Positions 25,217 to 35,200 of a stretch of DNA of 64,000 nt are shown in pieces (the first letter of the stretch is position 1; each line of letters begins with the position of its first letter). The notes beneath the pieces were generated by a model. It was not told where the DNA came from. It ran no database searches and worked only from the letters and a program-made list of their open reading frames with translations. This stretch comes from Bradyrhizobium sp. CCBAU 53351 (GTDB taxonomy: Bacteria > Pseudomonadota > Alphaproteobacteria > Rhizobiales > Xanthobacteraceae). The stretch spans positions 6,041,501 to 6,105,500 of the forward strand of contig NZ_CP030059.1 in the NCBI RefSeq assembly GCF_015291745.1, written 5' to 3'. The position numbers and the translations under genes are program-made.

Positions 25217-25810
25217 CTAGCGCGGCTTGTCGTTGAGTTGATAATTCAAATGCGCCTGCACCGTCGGCCACTCCGCCGCAATGATGCTGTACACGACGGT
25301 GTCGCGCAGCGTGCCGTTCGGCGCGACCTGATGGCTGCGCAAAATGCCGTCCTGCTTGGCGCCGAGACGCTCGATGGCGCGGCGGCTCTGGTGGTTGAAG
25401 AAGTGGGTGCGGAATTCGACCGCGATGCAGTTCAGCGTCTCGAAGGCATGCCGGAGCAAGAGCAGCTTGCATTGCGTGTTGAGCGGGCCGCGCTGCGCGC
25501 TCTTGCCATACCAGGTCGAGCCGATCTCGACGCGGCGGTTCGCGGCATCGATATTCATGTAAGTGGTCATGCCGACGATATTGCCGCCGGCATCGAACAC
25601 GGTGAACGGCAGCATGGAGCCCGCGGCCTGCAAGGCCAGGCGGCGGTCGATCTCCTTGCCCATGTTCTCCGGCAGCGGGATCGCCGTGTACCAGAGCTTT
25701 GACAGCTCGCCGTCCTTGACGGCCTCGACCAGAGCCTCGCGATGCTGCTGCGACAGCGGCTCGAGACGAGCGTGCTGTCCACGCAGGGTGACGGGATCGG
25801 GCCAGGGCAT
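25217..25810 (-). CDS. GNAT family N-acetyltransferase (RimJ/RimL type)
   Basis: The 197-residue protein has the RimJ-type layout: PVTLRGQHARLEPLSQQHREAL, a central strand IVGMTTYMNIDAANRRVEIGSTW, the acetyl-CoA loop region QRGPLNTQCKLLLLRHAFE, and the NHQSRRAIERLGAKQDG block. Start ATG 25810 has GAGGA 8 bases upstream. The likely acceptor is a small molecule or protein N-terminus. It is probably transcribed with the GMC gene just downstream. Confidence 0.85.
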   Translation of the reverse strand: MPWPDPVTLRGQHARLEPLSQQHREALVEAVKDGELSKLWYTAIPLPENMGKEIDRRLALQAAGSMLPFTVFDAGGNIVGMTTYMNIDAANRRVEIGSTWYGKSAQRGPLNTQCKLLLLRHAFETLNCIAVEFRTHFFNHQSRRAIERLGAKQDGILRSHQVAPNGTLRDTVVYSIIAAEWPTVQAHLNYQLNDKPR

Positions 25811-25828
25811 TTGATCGTTCCTCATGAC

Positions 25829-25930
25829 GTTATTCCGGGGCGGCTCGAAGAGCCGAACCTCAGATGCGCAATTGCGCACCGGGGAATCTCGAGATCCCGG
25901 GTTCTATGCTCCGCATAGCCCCGGGATGAC
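25829..25930. repeat. Palindromic repeat R4, copy 2
   Basis: gttattccggggcg (25829-25842) mirrors gccccgggatgac (25918-25930); inside is gcgcaattgcgc. It is diverged from 19294-19396. It merges with an 11-bp hairpin (tgacaatcgcg / cgcgattgtca, 25927-25953) that reaches the stop codon of the lactonase gene. Confidence 0.65.
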
Positions 25931-25950
25931 AATCGCGTTTTACGCGATTG

Positions 25951-26877
25951 TCACTTGTTCAAAAAGTTCAACGGCATTCCGCCGCGCGGCCAGTCCATCG
26001 CGACCAGCTCGCCCTTGCCGGACAGCGTGATGTAGGCCGTCTTCAGCTCGGGGCCGCCGAAGGCGATGTTGGTGGTGACGCGGTCGCCGGTCGGGACCTG
26101 CTCGACCAGCGTGCCGTCGGGCGCGATCACCGAGATGCAACCGGAGACCAGGGTGGCGACGCAGACATTGCCGCCGGCTTCCACCGCGAGCGAGTCGAAC
26201 ATCTGGTAGCCGCCGAGGCCGCAGATCGGCTTGCCCCGCTCGCCGCGATAGATCACGTCGCGCGGCTTCAGCGTGCCGGGCGCCGAGAGCTCGTAGGCCC
26301 AGAGCCGGCCGGTCGGCGTCTCCGCGATGTAGACGGTATTCTCATCCGGCGACAGCCCGATGCCGTTCGCCGGCAGGATGCCGTGCACAATCTCGACGAG
26401 CTCGGTCATGCCGGGCTTGAGGTAGTACATGCCGCCGACGTCCATCTCGCGCGCGCGGCGCTTGCCGAGATCGGAAAACCACAGGCCGCCCTGCTTGTCG
26501 AACACCAGATCATTCGGCCCGCGCAGATCGTGCGCGCCGCATTTGGTCACGACGGTCTCCACCTTGCCGGATTGCAGATCGACGCGCTGGATCGAACCGC
26601 CGAGATAATCGTCGGGCTGCGGGCCCGGCATGATCATGTTGCGGGTCGGGATCCAGGAGAAGCCGCCATTGTTGCAGATGTAGATCTTGCCGTCGGGACC
26701 GAGGGCGGCGCCGTTCGGGCCGCCCGGAATTTTCGCGACGATCTCCTTGCGGCCATCGGGATAGACCCGCGTCAGGCGCTGGCCGCGGATCTCCACCAGC
26801 ACCACCGAGCCGTCCGGCATCACGACCGGCCCTTCGGGAAATTCGAGGTCGGTGGCGAGAACGCGGACGTTGGACAT
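25951..26877 (-). CDS. SMP-30/gluconolactonase/LRE family protein
   Basis: This 308-residue six-bladed beta-propeller hydrolyses sugar lactones or similar esters using a divalent metal. Visible family pieces are EFPEGPVVMPDG near residue 12 with a metal-binding Glu, GPNDLVFDKQGGLWFSD near 140 with Asn and Asp, and the ANGIGLSPDENTVYIAET block near 190. GGGAGGG precedes the ATG at 26877. It is cytosolic. The substrate is unknown; sugar acid catabolism is suggested by the nearby enolase-superfamily gene at 28022. Confidence 0.8.
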   Translation of the reverse strand: MSNVRVLATDLEFPEGPVVMPDGSVVLVEIRGQRLTRVYPDGRKEIVAKIPGGPNGAALGPDGKIYICNNGGFSWIPTRNMIMPGPQPDDYLGGSIQRVDLQSGKVETVVTKCGAHDLRGPNDLVFDKQGGLWFSDLGKRRAREMDVGGMYYLKPGMTELVEIVHGILPANGIGLSPDENTVYIAETPTGRLWAYELSAPGTLKPRDVIYRGERGKPICGLGGYQMFDSLAVEAGGNVCVATLVSGCISVIAPDGTLVEQVPTGDRVTTNIAFGGPELKTAYITLSGKGELVAMDWPRGGMPLNFLNK

Positions 26878-27017
26878 GTGGAGACCCTCCCGGCTGCTTG
26901 TTATGGCTTGCACGGGATGTCCGGCACGGGCCCCACACGCAAGATTTGCCTTGGGTTATGACAAAGTCACCAGGGCTTGCCAAGCAAGCGGGACGGTATG
27001 CCAGCGTTGCGGAAGCT

Positions 27018-27851
27018 CTACTCCCTCACCGGCACCCAGATCTCGAAGCCACCATTGCCGGTTGCGGGATCGAAGGCCTCGCCGTAGCGCTCGAAGCTCG
27101 GCGCGTCCGCGGCCGCAAGACCGGATGCCGGCAACCACTGATTCCAGATCGTGTTGACGGTGCGGCGGATCGAGGCGACGTGGTCGGTGTGGGTGAACAC
27201 CGCATAGCGCTGCTCGGGAATGCGGATGCGACCGAAGCGGCGCGGCAGGTCGGAGAAATCAGCGACCTCCACGCCGGCGATGTAGTCGAAATTGCCGGCA
27301 TCGTCGCCGTTGCAGCACACGCCGTAGGCGACGTGACCGACCCGCGCGGGAATGTCGGCGACCTCCTGATGGAAGCGCTGCCACAGGCCCGGGATCATGG
27401 CGCCGTTGTCGCAGGAGATGCGCTCGGCGGGACCGGCGACGAGAAAGGCCTTGGCGGCTTCGAAACGCGGCGGGGCGAGATGGTCGAGCATGGTGGAATC
27501 CATGAGGATGGGCTCCTGGAGCTTGAGCTGGCTGGCGCATGACGCGGCCCTGACGGCTTCGGGCGTGGTGCCGAACTGGTCGCGGAACGCGCGGGTGAAT
27601 GCTTCGTGCGAGCCGTAGTCGGCCTCCAGCGCCAGCGACAGAATGTCAGGCGCGCCATTCGCCAGGTTGCGCGCGGCCTCCGTCAACCGGCGGGCGCGCA
27701 CGTAACGGATCACTGGCAGACCCGTGGCTGCGGCAAACGCACGCACGATGTGGAACCGCGACACGCCCGAGACCGCAGCGATCTCGTCGAGCGTCATCGG
27801 CTCGGCCAGATGGCTCTCGATATACCAGAGCGCGCGCTGCGCTGGGTTCAT
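27018..27851 (-). CDS. AraC-type regulator with GyrI-like effector domain
   Basis: This 277-residue protein has an N-terminal AraC/XylS double helix-turn-helix (about residues 5-105, MTLDEIAAVSGVSRFHIVRAF, then FTRAFRDQFGTTP). A C-terminal GyrI-like (SOUL/Rob-type) domain covers about 120-275 and includes the FEIWVPV end. Such proteins sense small molecules or amphiphiles. The start MNPAQRALWYIESHL at 27851 matches Rob/SoxS-like N-termini and has GAGGA 8 bases upstream. It is divergent from the racemase-like gene at 28022, a plausible target. Confidence 0.85.
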   Translation of the reverse strand: MNPAQRALWYIESHLAEPMTLDEIAAVSGVSRFHIVRAFAAATGLPVIRYVRARRLTEAARNLANGAPDILSLALEADYGSHEAFTRAFRDQFGTTPEAVRAASCASQLKLQEPILMDSTMLDHLAPPRFEAAKAFLVAGPAERISCDNGAMIPGLWQRFHQEVADIPARVGHVAYGVCCNGDDAGNFDYIAGVEVADFSDLPRRFGRIRIPEQRYAVFTHTDHVASIRRTVNTIWNQWLPASGLAAADAPSFERYGEAFDPATGNGGFEIWVPVRE

Positions 27852-28021
27852 GGCGGGCGTCCTCGTACGAAGCGCGGTCATGATGCGCGGCATGCGGCCG
27901 CGTCGCTTGATCGGCATTGCTGGTCGGCACAGGGAGGATAGTCCGCCAATGGCCACTGGCAACGCCCCGGCATTCGCAGCTACACTCGCCAGAACCGCTC
28001 ACGAGAAAGGGGAACCGGGTC

Positions 28022-29125
28022 ATGGACATCACCGATGTGCGGGCGCACCATATCCGCATCCCCTATGATGCCGGTGTCGCGAGCTTTCGCCAGGGCGCCT
28101 CCGCGATCACAGCCCTCGACATGGTGCTGGTGGAGGTCACGACCGATGCCGGGCTGACCGGCTGGGGCGATGCGTTCGCTTATGTCTGCCCGCACACCAC
28201 GCGCAGCGCGGTCGAGGAGATGATCGCGCCACAGGCGCGCGGGCTGAAGGTGCCCGATGCGGCCGGCATTCCCGCCGTCATGGAGCAGATCCAGCGCAAT
28301 CTGCATCTGTTCGGCCGCTACGGCATCACCATGTTCGCGATCTCGGGGCTCGACATCGCGCTGTGGGACCTTGCCGCCAAGATCGAGGGCGTACCGCTGC
28401 ATCGGCTGCTCGGCGAGACCAGGCGCACGGCGATTCCGGCCTATGCGAGCCTGCTGCGGATCGGCTCGCCCGACAATATCGCGGCCGAATGCCGGAAGGC
28501 GCTCGCGCTCGGCTATGGCGCGATCAAGCTGCATGAGACCACGGCGCCGGCGGTATTTGCCGCACGCGAGGCGATCGGACCTAGCATTCCGCTGATGGTC
28601 GACATGAACTGTCCTCTGACAGCCGAGCAGGCGATCGCCTTCGCAACCTCATGCCGCGATGCGCGGCCGATGTTCCTGGAGGAGCCGATATGGCCGCCGG
28701 AAGACTTTGCCGCGCTCGCCGAGGTCCGCCGCAAAGGCGGGCTCGACATCGCCGCCGGCGAGAATGCCTGCACGGATTATCAATTCCGCCAGATGATGGA
28801 GGCCGGCGCGGTGAGCCACGCCCAGCCGTCGGTGATCAAGGTCGGCGGCATCACGGAATTCTTGAAGATCGCGGCGCTGGCCGACCGGCTCGGCGTCAAG
28901 ATCGTGCCGCACTCGCCCTATTTCGGGCCCGGCCTGCTCGCGACGCTGCACCTGCTCGCGACGCGCGACGACGGGCTGGTCGAGATGTTCTATCTCAAGC
29001 GCGAGGCTTGCCTCTGGGGCGGCCGTGCGGACAGCGATGCGACCGGCCATGTCGCGGTGCCCACAGGACCCGGGCTCGGCTACGAGCCCGATCGCGGCGT
29101 GATAGAGCGCTATCGGGTGGCGTGA
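28022..29125 (+). CDS. Mandelate racemase/muconate lactonizing enzyme family protein
   Basis: This 367-residue enolase-superfamily enzyme abstracts a proton alpha to a carboxylate. Metal ligands by pattern are Asp194 (MVDMN), Glu220 (LEEPIW) and Glu247 (AAGENA), with His297 (VPHSPY) as a catalytic base. The usual KxK is read here as K169-L-H171 (GAIKLHET), and the Asp that normally pairs with the histidine is Ser270 (QPSVIKVGG), so specificity may be unusual. Start ATG 28022 follows a GAAAGGGG ribosome site. The divergent AraC regulator may control it. Confidence 0.85.
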   Translation: MDITDVRAHHIRIPYDAGVASFRQGASAITALDMVLVEVTTDAGLTGWGDAFAYVCPHTTRSAVEEMIAPQARGLKVPDAAGIPAVMEQIQRNLHLFGRYGITMFAISGLDIALWDLAAKIEGVPLHRLLGETRRTAIPAYASLLRIGSPDNIAAECRKALALGYGAIKLHETTAPAVFAAREAIGPSIPLMVDMNCPLTAEQAIAFATSCRDARPMFLEEPIWPPEDFAALAEVRRKGGLDIAAGENACTDYQFRQMMEAGAVSHAQPSVIKVGGITEFLKIAALADRLGVKIVPHSPYFGPGLLATLHLLATRDDGLVEMFYLKREACLWGGRADSDATGHVAVPTGPGLGYEPDRGVIERYRVA

Positions 29126-29134
29126 CCGCCGGGC

Positions 29135-29491
29135 CTATTTCGCAGCATCCTTGGCCGGCGGCGCGTCCTGCTTCTTCTTCAGATCCTCGGCCGTCTTCGC
29201 TTGCGCGGCCTGGAGATCGCCAATCGTCTTCTGCAGACCGGCAAGGCTCGTCTTCAGCGCGTCGATCTGGCGAGCCGCCGCATCCAGCTTCTGCTGGTGA
29301 TCGAGATTGAGCTTGGTGATCGTCTTCTGCAGGAAGTCGACATTGCTCTGCAGGCAGGAGGTGCGCCGCTCCATGGTCTTTTCGACCGTGCAGATCTCGA
29401 TGCCGGGCACGTCCTGCGCGTGCACCGGCGCATTCGCCAGTGTTGCGAGCAGCAATATCGCGAAACAAATGCCGGCATCTCGAAGCAGCAT
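29135..29491 (-). CDS. Secreted coiled-coil protein
   Basis: The 118-residue product has a signal peptide (MLLRDAGICFAILLLATLANAPVHA). It contains a cysteine pair (EICTVEKTMERRTSC), then a long helix of heptad type from NVDFLQKTITKLNLDHQQ to a Lys/Ala-rich end. It is periplasmic, perhaps oligomeric. No recognised family and no neighbour that explains it. The last bases abut the stop of the racemase-like gene. Confidence 0.6.
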   Translation of the reverse strand: MLLRDAGICFAILLLATLANAPVHAQDVPGIEICTVEKTMERRTSCLQSNVDFLQKTITKLNLDHQQKLDAAARQIDALKTSLAGLQKTIGDLQAAQAKTAEDLKKKQDAPPAKDAAK

Positions 29492-29675
29492 GAAAAGTTC
29501 CTCGTCAAACGATCACGGCAATGTGCGCTGTTTGCGCGCAGCCGGCAAAGGCTACCACACTCGTACCGCATTCTCGCGTTGAGCTTGGGTCCGTTCCCTC
29601 GGACGGGGAACGATGATCCGCGCGCGGAAGAAGTGGGCGCTCGTTCCGCGGCTTTGTTTAGGGGAGATTTTTGGA

Positions 29676-29900
29676 ATGGCAACGCGCGATAGACGACTGG
29701 CGGAATTCGACGGCGCCGGAGAACCACCGCCGGGCCTGGCGCTCGAAGTGCTGTGCGAGGACCACAGCGGAACGTATCAACTGCCGTTCGCCTGCCGCTA
29801 TGTCGAGGGACGCTGGCAGAACCACGACGCCGGCATCGCGGTCGAAGCCACCGTCATCGGCTGGCGCCTGCCACGCGTGAAGCAGCGCGGGGCTGCCTGA
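29676..29900 (+). CDS. Small conserved hypothetical protein
   Basis: The 74-residue product reads MATRDRRLAEFDGAGEPPPG, then ALEVLCEDHSGTYQLPFACRYVEGRW and EATVIGWRLPR. It has GGGGAG at 29661-29666 before the ATG. No signal peptide. The FACRYVEGRWQN core looks like a small beta-rich fold; family not recognised. Confidence 0.6.
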   Translation: MATRDRRLAEFDGAGEPPPGLALEVLCEDHSGTYQLPFACRYVEGRWQNHDAGIAVEATVIGWRLPRVKQRGAA

Positions 29901-30180
29901 CGCGGATATCTGTTCCAAAATGCAACGGCGCCGCGCTCCGCCTTTAACCAACGGAACGCGGCTCGAACGAATCACGTCCGAATCAGCCGAATCGCCGTGT
30001 ACGCAGCTGTTCACGGCTAGATGTCGATGCGGCAATGCAGGCGCGTACAATATCTGTGCGGCGCGGCGAACGGCATCGACCGCTCACCGGCGCCAAAGGT
30101 TAATTCCAGCAAGGGGATAGCTCCTCCGGACGTGTGCAACCGCTGCCGCCCCCGAAACAGGCAAGGTGCTGCGTGCCTGC

Positions 30181-30837
30181 CTAATATTCGACCTCGAGCT
30201 CCTCGATCTCGGCCGGCTCTTCCCGCGCCGCGGCGATCCATTCGGCCATCTCGGGCATCGCCATGATGGTGTCGGCATAGGCCTGCAGCACCGGCTCCAG
30301 CTTGACGTCATAGGTGACGAAGCGCGTTACCACGGGCGCGTACATCGCATCCGCCATGGTGCGCTGCGCGCCGAACAGGAAGGGGCCGCCCGACTGCTCC
30401 AGGCAATCGCGCCAGATCGACGAGACGCGGTCGATGTCGGCCTGCGCGCGCGACCAGATCTTGAAGCCGGGAAAACGCCCCTTCAGATTCACCGGCAGCG
30501 AGGCGCGCAGCGTGGTGAATCCGGAATGGATTTCGCCTGATATCGAGCGGCAATGGGCGCGCTGGATGCGGTCATCGGGCAGCAGGCCGGCTGACGGCAT
30601 CACCTCGTTGAGATATTCGGCGATCGCCAGCGTATCCCAGACCACCGCGCCCTCGTGCCGCAGGCACGGCACCAGGATCGACGACGACAGCAAGAGGATC
30701 TCCGCGCGCGCGGACGGATCGTCCGGCGCGGTGACGATCTCCTCGAAATCGAGCCCGGAGAATTTTGCCAGCAACCAGCCGCGCAGCGACCAGGACGAAT
30801 AGTTCTTGCTGCTGATGGTCAGCGTCGCCTTTGCCAT
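30181..30837 (-). CDS. Glutathione S-transferase family protein
   Basis: The 218-residue protein has an N-terminal thioredoxin-like domain with ISSKNYSSWSLRGWLLA, where a serine at about 14-16 is positioned as the glutathione-activating residue, and SSSILVPCL with the cis-proline. The C-terminal helical domain carries GAQRTMADAMYAPVVTRF, the N-capping motif. It resembles the zeta/maleylacetoacetate-isomerase-like branch of bacterial GSTs. The ATG 30837 start is well placed. It is divergent from the PHA depolymerase with 159 bases between. Confidence 0.85.
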   Translation of the reverse strand: MAKATLTISSKNYSSWSLRGWLLAKFSGLDFEEIVTAPDDPSARAEILLLSSSILVPCLRHEGAVVWDTLAIAEYLNEVMPSAGLLPDDRIQRAHCRSISGEIHSGFTTLRASLPVNLKGRFPGFKIWSRAQADIDRVSSIWRDCLEQSGGPFLFGAQRTMADAMYAPVVTRFVTYDVKLEPVLQAYADTIMAMPEMAEWIAAAREEPAEIEELEVEY

Positions 30838-30996
30838 GTGGCTCTTCCTTGATCCCGCCTCTCCGCCGGCGTGCGGATGTGCCCTGCTTGCCGCGAGGTG
30901 AGCAGCAAGCGACGTGCCAATTTTGTTTGCGGGCGGTCCACCCCGCCGCTTGGCGTCGTTATTGCATAGCACCGCGGGACGGATGGGCGTTTCAGT

Positions 30997-32220
30997 ATGA
31001 TGTCGATGTATTATCAGGCCTTTCAGAACCATATGGACCTGACGGCGCCGTGGCGCGCGGGGGCCTCGTCCGCGCTCAAATTCCTCCATCTGGTGCCGCA
31101 GGGCATGTCGGACCAGGTGGTCGGCCGTCTGTCGGCCGCGCTGGAGCTGATCTCGCGCTCGACCCTGACCTATCACCGTCCCGCCTACGGCATCGACCGC
31201 GTGACGGTGGGCAATCGCGAATTGGCCGTCACCGAGGAGATCGCCTACGCGACGCCGTTCGGCTCGCTGCTGCATTTCAGGAAAGACGGCGCTGGCGAGC
31301 AGCCGCGCATGCTGCTGGTGGCGCCGATGTCCGGCCATTTCGCGACCCTCTTGCGCGGCACCGTGCAGACGCTGCTGCAGGACCACGATGTCTACATCAC
31401 AGACTGGCACAATCCGCGCGACATCCCGCGCAGCGAGGGCCGCTTCGGGCTCGACGACTACACCGAGCACCTGATCGACTTCTTAGGCCAGCTCGGCCCG
31501 CGCCCGCACATGGTCGCGATCTGCCAGCCTTCGGTGTCGGCGCTCGCGGCCGCCGCCATCATGTGCGAGGACAACCATCCCTCGCGCCCGGCGACGCTGA
31601 CGCTGATGGCAGGTCCCATCGACACGCGCATCCAGCCGACCAGGGTCAACGAATTCGCCAAGAGCAAGCCCATCGAATGGTTCGAGCAGAACCTGATCAA
31701 CTACGTGCCGGTGCAATGCCGTGGCGCGCTGCGCAAGGTCTATCCCGGCTTCGTGCAGCTCACCGCCTTCGTCTCGATGAATCTCGAGCGCCACATCAAG
31801 CAGCATCTCGACCTCGCCAACCACATCGCCAAGGGCGAGAAGGACAAGGCCGCGACCATCAAGACCTTCTACGACGAATATTTCGCGGTGATGGACCTGC
31901 CCGCCGAGTTCTACATCGAGACCGTGCGCGACGTGTTCCAGGAGCACCTGCTGCCGCAGGGCAGACTGATGCATCGCGGTCGCCCCGTGAACACGAAAGC
32001 CGTCAGCCGCATGGGGCTGATGACGGTCGAGGGCGAGAAGGACGACATCTGCTCGATCGGCCAGACGCTCGCCGCGCAGGACCTCTGCACCGGCGTGCGC
32101 GCCTATCGGCGCGTGCACCACATGCAGGCCGGGGTCGGCCATTACGGCGTGTTCTCGGGCAAACGCTGGAACAACGAGATCTACCCGCTCTTGCGTGATT
32201 TCGTGCACGTCAATTCGTGA
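30997..32220 (+). CDS. phaZ: Intracellular polyhydroxyalkanoate depolymerase
   Basis: This 407-residue PhaZ-type enzyme hydrolyses stored poly-3-hydroxybutyrate granules. The nucleophile is Cys176 in AICQPS, the lipase-box-like motif with cysteine known from Ralstonia PhaZ1. MYYQAFQNHMDLTAPWRAGA near the N-terminus and DWHNPRDIPRSEGRFGLDDY are hallmark blocks, and the C-terminal VGHYGVFSGKRWNNEIYP has the catalytic His. It has no signal, as expected for the intracellular form. Storage polymer turnover fits a rhizobial lifestyle. Confidence 0.95.
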   Translation: MMSMYYQAFQNHMDLTAPWRAGASSALKFLHLVPQGMSDQVVGRLSAALELISRSTLTYHRPAYGIDRVTVGNRELAVTEEIAYATPFGSLLHFRKDGAGEQPRMLLVAPMSGHFATLLRGTVQTLLQDHDVYITDWHNPRDIPRSEGRFGLDDYTEHLIDFLGQLGPRPHMVAICQPSVSALAAAAIMCEDNHPSRPATLTLMAGPIDTRIQPTRVNEFAKSKPIEWFEQNLINYVPVQCRGALRKVYPGFVQLTAFVSMNLERHIKQHLDLANHIAKGEKDKAATIKTFYDEYFAVMDLPAEFYIETVRDVFQEHLLPQGRLMHRGRPVNTKAVSRMGLMTVEGEKDDICSIGQTLAAQDLCTGVRAYRRVHHMQAGVGHYGVFSGKRWNNEIYPLLRDFVHVNS

Positions 32221-32223
32221 GCG

Positions 32224-35200
32224 TCATCCCCTGCCCCAAGACGCCCGGCCAGGGGAAGCGTCACGTGCCTCATCCGCCTGCGTGAGCAGCTCCCTGGCTT
32301 CAACCAACTCCGGAAGATTTCGCTCCGCCTCGAATTCAGCGAGCACGGGATCAAGCACTCGGGATATCGCATCCGCTCGGCCATTTGTCTTGTGCAGCCG
32401 TGCAAGTTCGAGCGCGCTGCGCAGCTCGAAAGTCCTGGTCTGCTGGTGTCGCGCGATTTCCAGCGCTCGCGCGAGGGCGTCTTCGGCACGGGGTACGTCC
32501 GAAGGATCATGGCGCGACAAGAGTCTGCCGCGGACACGATGCAGCTCGGCATCAAGCCAATGCTGGCCGGATTGTGCCGTCCCGGCGATCAATTCGTTCA
32601 GGATGTCCAGCCCGGTCTCGACTTGGCCCAGCTCTGCATTCGCAACGGCGACGTGCATCCCCCAAAACGGTTCGCAGAGATAGCAATCGTTCTCGCGCAG
32701 CAAGGTCCAGCCGTGACGCATGTCCGCCACTCCGGCCATTCGGTCGCCGGCACGCCACTTGGCCAGGCCATTCAGGTAGGTGCCCGCGGCCACGTATAGC
32801 GGCATCGTGTGGTCGCGCGCGAGACCGAGCGCCAGGATCGTCTCTGTTTGCTGCAACATGCCCCCGCATACCCCGTCGAACACTGCGCGATGAACCAGCG
32901 CATTGGCCTGGGACAGCGCTCGTTTTTCTGCCGGAGCACCCACCGCTTCCGCGGCGAGCCTGCACGCTCGAGCGGTGCTGCCCAGCGGCCAGAGCACCAG
33001 GGCAAGAAATCTCATGATCACGAACGGCAGATCCAACGCCGAAGCCCTGAAGGTCGCGGGATCCGGCTCGGCACCATAGACCGCCAGCGCGCGCTCGAGA
33101 TGCGTTCTCGCATTCAAGTAATCGCCGGCGAACCAGCAGGTGACGCCGCCTGCCCAATGGGCAACGACGGCGGCCACCGGCGAGTCCGGTCGTCGGTCAG
33201 CGGCGCTCCTGATGGCGTCCGCCAGCTCCCGCATCGGAGCGAGTTCGCCCTGCGTCAGGCAGGCATTGAAGAGTCCCGAATGCACCGGCGCGAGCTCAAC
33301 GGGATCATCGATGTCGGCTGCGAACTGGCGCGCACGCGTCCATGCCGCAACCGTTTCAGGAGCACTATGACCGAGGCTGCCCCGGAGCGCACGACCATAT
33401 GCGATTTGAAGATGCAGCCTGCTCATCATCCGGCGCGGCTCGTCAGGCAATTGATCGGCGATCGCAATGGCCTTGCCGAGATGCGCGATCGCTTCGGCAT
33501 AGGCCGAACGTTTCAGTGCCTGTTGGCCCGCCTTGCGCCACCATTCGAGGGCGGCCTCGCTCAGCCCCGCCTCAGTGAAGTGATGCGCCAGGACTTCCGG
33601 CTCGGTCTCGGCAACGGCTGGAAAGTTCTCGCGCAGGATCTCGCCAATTCGCGTGTGAAGCACCTGCCGTTTGCTCTTGAGCAGGCTCTCGTAGGCCGCT
33701 TCCTGAACGAGGGCATGCTTGAAACTATAATTTGCTTCGGGCGGAGTCCCACGGCGCAAGAGCAATTCGGCCTCTTCAAGCTGTGCCAGCGCAGCGCTCA
33801 GGGTCAGATCATCGCGTCCTGCCACGGTCTTCAGCAGCGCGTACGAAAAGTCGCGGCCGATGGCCGCGCCTATCTGTGCCACCTCCTTGACCGGAGCGAG
33901 CCGGTCGAGCCGCGCCATCAGCGAATCCTGCAGCGTCGCAGGGATGGCAAGCGGCGGCAGCGGACTGTTCAGCCGGTAGCGTCCGGCATCCTCGACGAGC
34001 AAGCCGGACTCCAGCACCATCTTGGTCAATTCCTCGACGAACAGCGGGATGCCATCGGTCTTGTCGATGATCTGCTCCATCATCTCGCGTGGCAGCTGGC
34101 GGCCGACGACCACCTGCTCCACCAGCGCGCGCGTGTCCTGTCGGTCGAGCCGGTCGAGCCGCAACAGACTGACGTTGGCAAGGCCCGACCAGGAGGGCTC
34201 GAACTCCGGCCGGGATGTCATGAGCACAAGTATCGGCAGGGCCCTGATCCGATCGACCGCGAGATCGAACAGTTCGAGCGTCGTGGCATCGGCCCAATGC
34301 ATATCCTCGCAGATGAGCAGCAGAGGCTGGCCTCGCGCCAATCCCTCAAGCTGATCGAGAAGAGCGGCAAACGTCTGTCTGCGCTGCTGCGCCGGGCTCA
34401 AGCCGAGGGGCGGGTAACGGTCGCCAATGGAAATCGAAAGCAGAGCCGCGATCAGCGGGGTTGCTCGGGCGACCTGCTGGGTTCCCAGCGCCAGCATGGC
34501 CTCGAGCTTGTCGAGCTTCTGTTCCGGCGTGTCGTGCAAGCGAATTCCGGCGGCGCGATCGAGCTGCGCGACAAAGGGATGAAGTGCGCTGTTGGTGTGA
34601 TAAGGCGAACACTGATACCGCACCCGACGGTGTGTCCCCAGCGAGGGGCTTTCGGACAATGTTGCCACGATGCGCGACTTGCCGATGCCCGCTTCGCCGG
34701 AAATCAAGACGATCTGGCCCAAGCCCTGCCATGCCGCCCGCTGGCGCGAGAGAATGAATTCGATCTCGTCCTTGCGGCCGACAAAGCCGATCGAGCGCGC
34801 GGCGCGGACCGCCTCGAAGCGGCTCTCCGATGCGCTCGCTCCTTCCACCGCCCAGACCGCGATGGGCTCGCTTATCCCCTTGACCTCGCGCCGCCCGAGA
34901 TTGCGGAAGGTGAAGAGGTCGCCAAGCAGCCGGCGTGTCGATGAAGCAACGACGACCGCCCCCGGCTCCGCCAGACTCTGAAGCCGGGCAGCGAGGTTCG
35001 GCGTATCGCCGATGGTCGCATGTTCCTCTGACGCATCTCCGCTGATGAGGTCGCCGGCCACCACGAGCCCGGTCGCAATTGCGATCCGAAGTTCAACCCG
35101 TTCGCCCGCGCCTGTCTTGAGCTCGCAAATCGCAGCGATGATATCGAGGCCCGCTCGCACTGCGCGCTCCGCATCATCTTCGTGGGCGCGCGGATAACCG

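Noticed and set aside
25927..25953. Hairpin at the lactonase stop as an intrinsic terminator
   Set aside because: No T-run follows on the minus strand, and the hairpin merges with repeat R4, so repeat structure explains it better.
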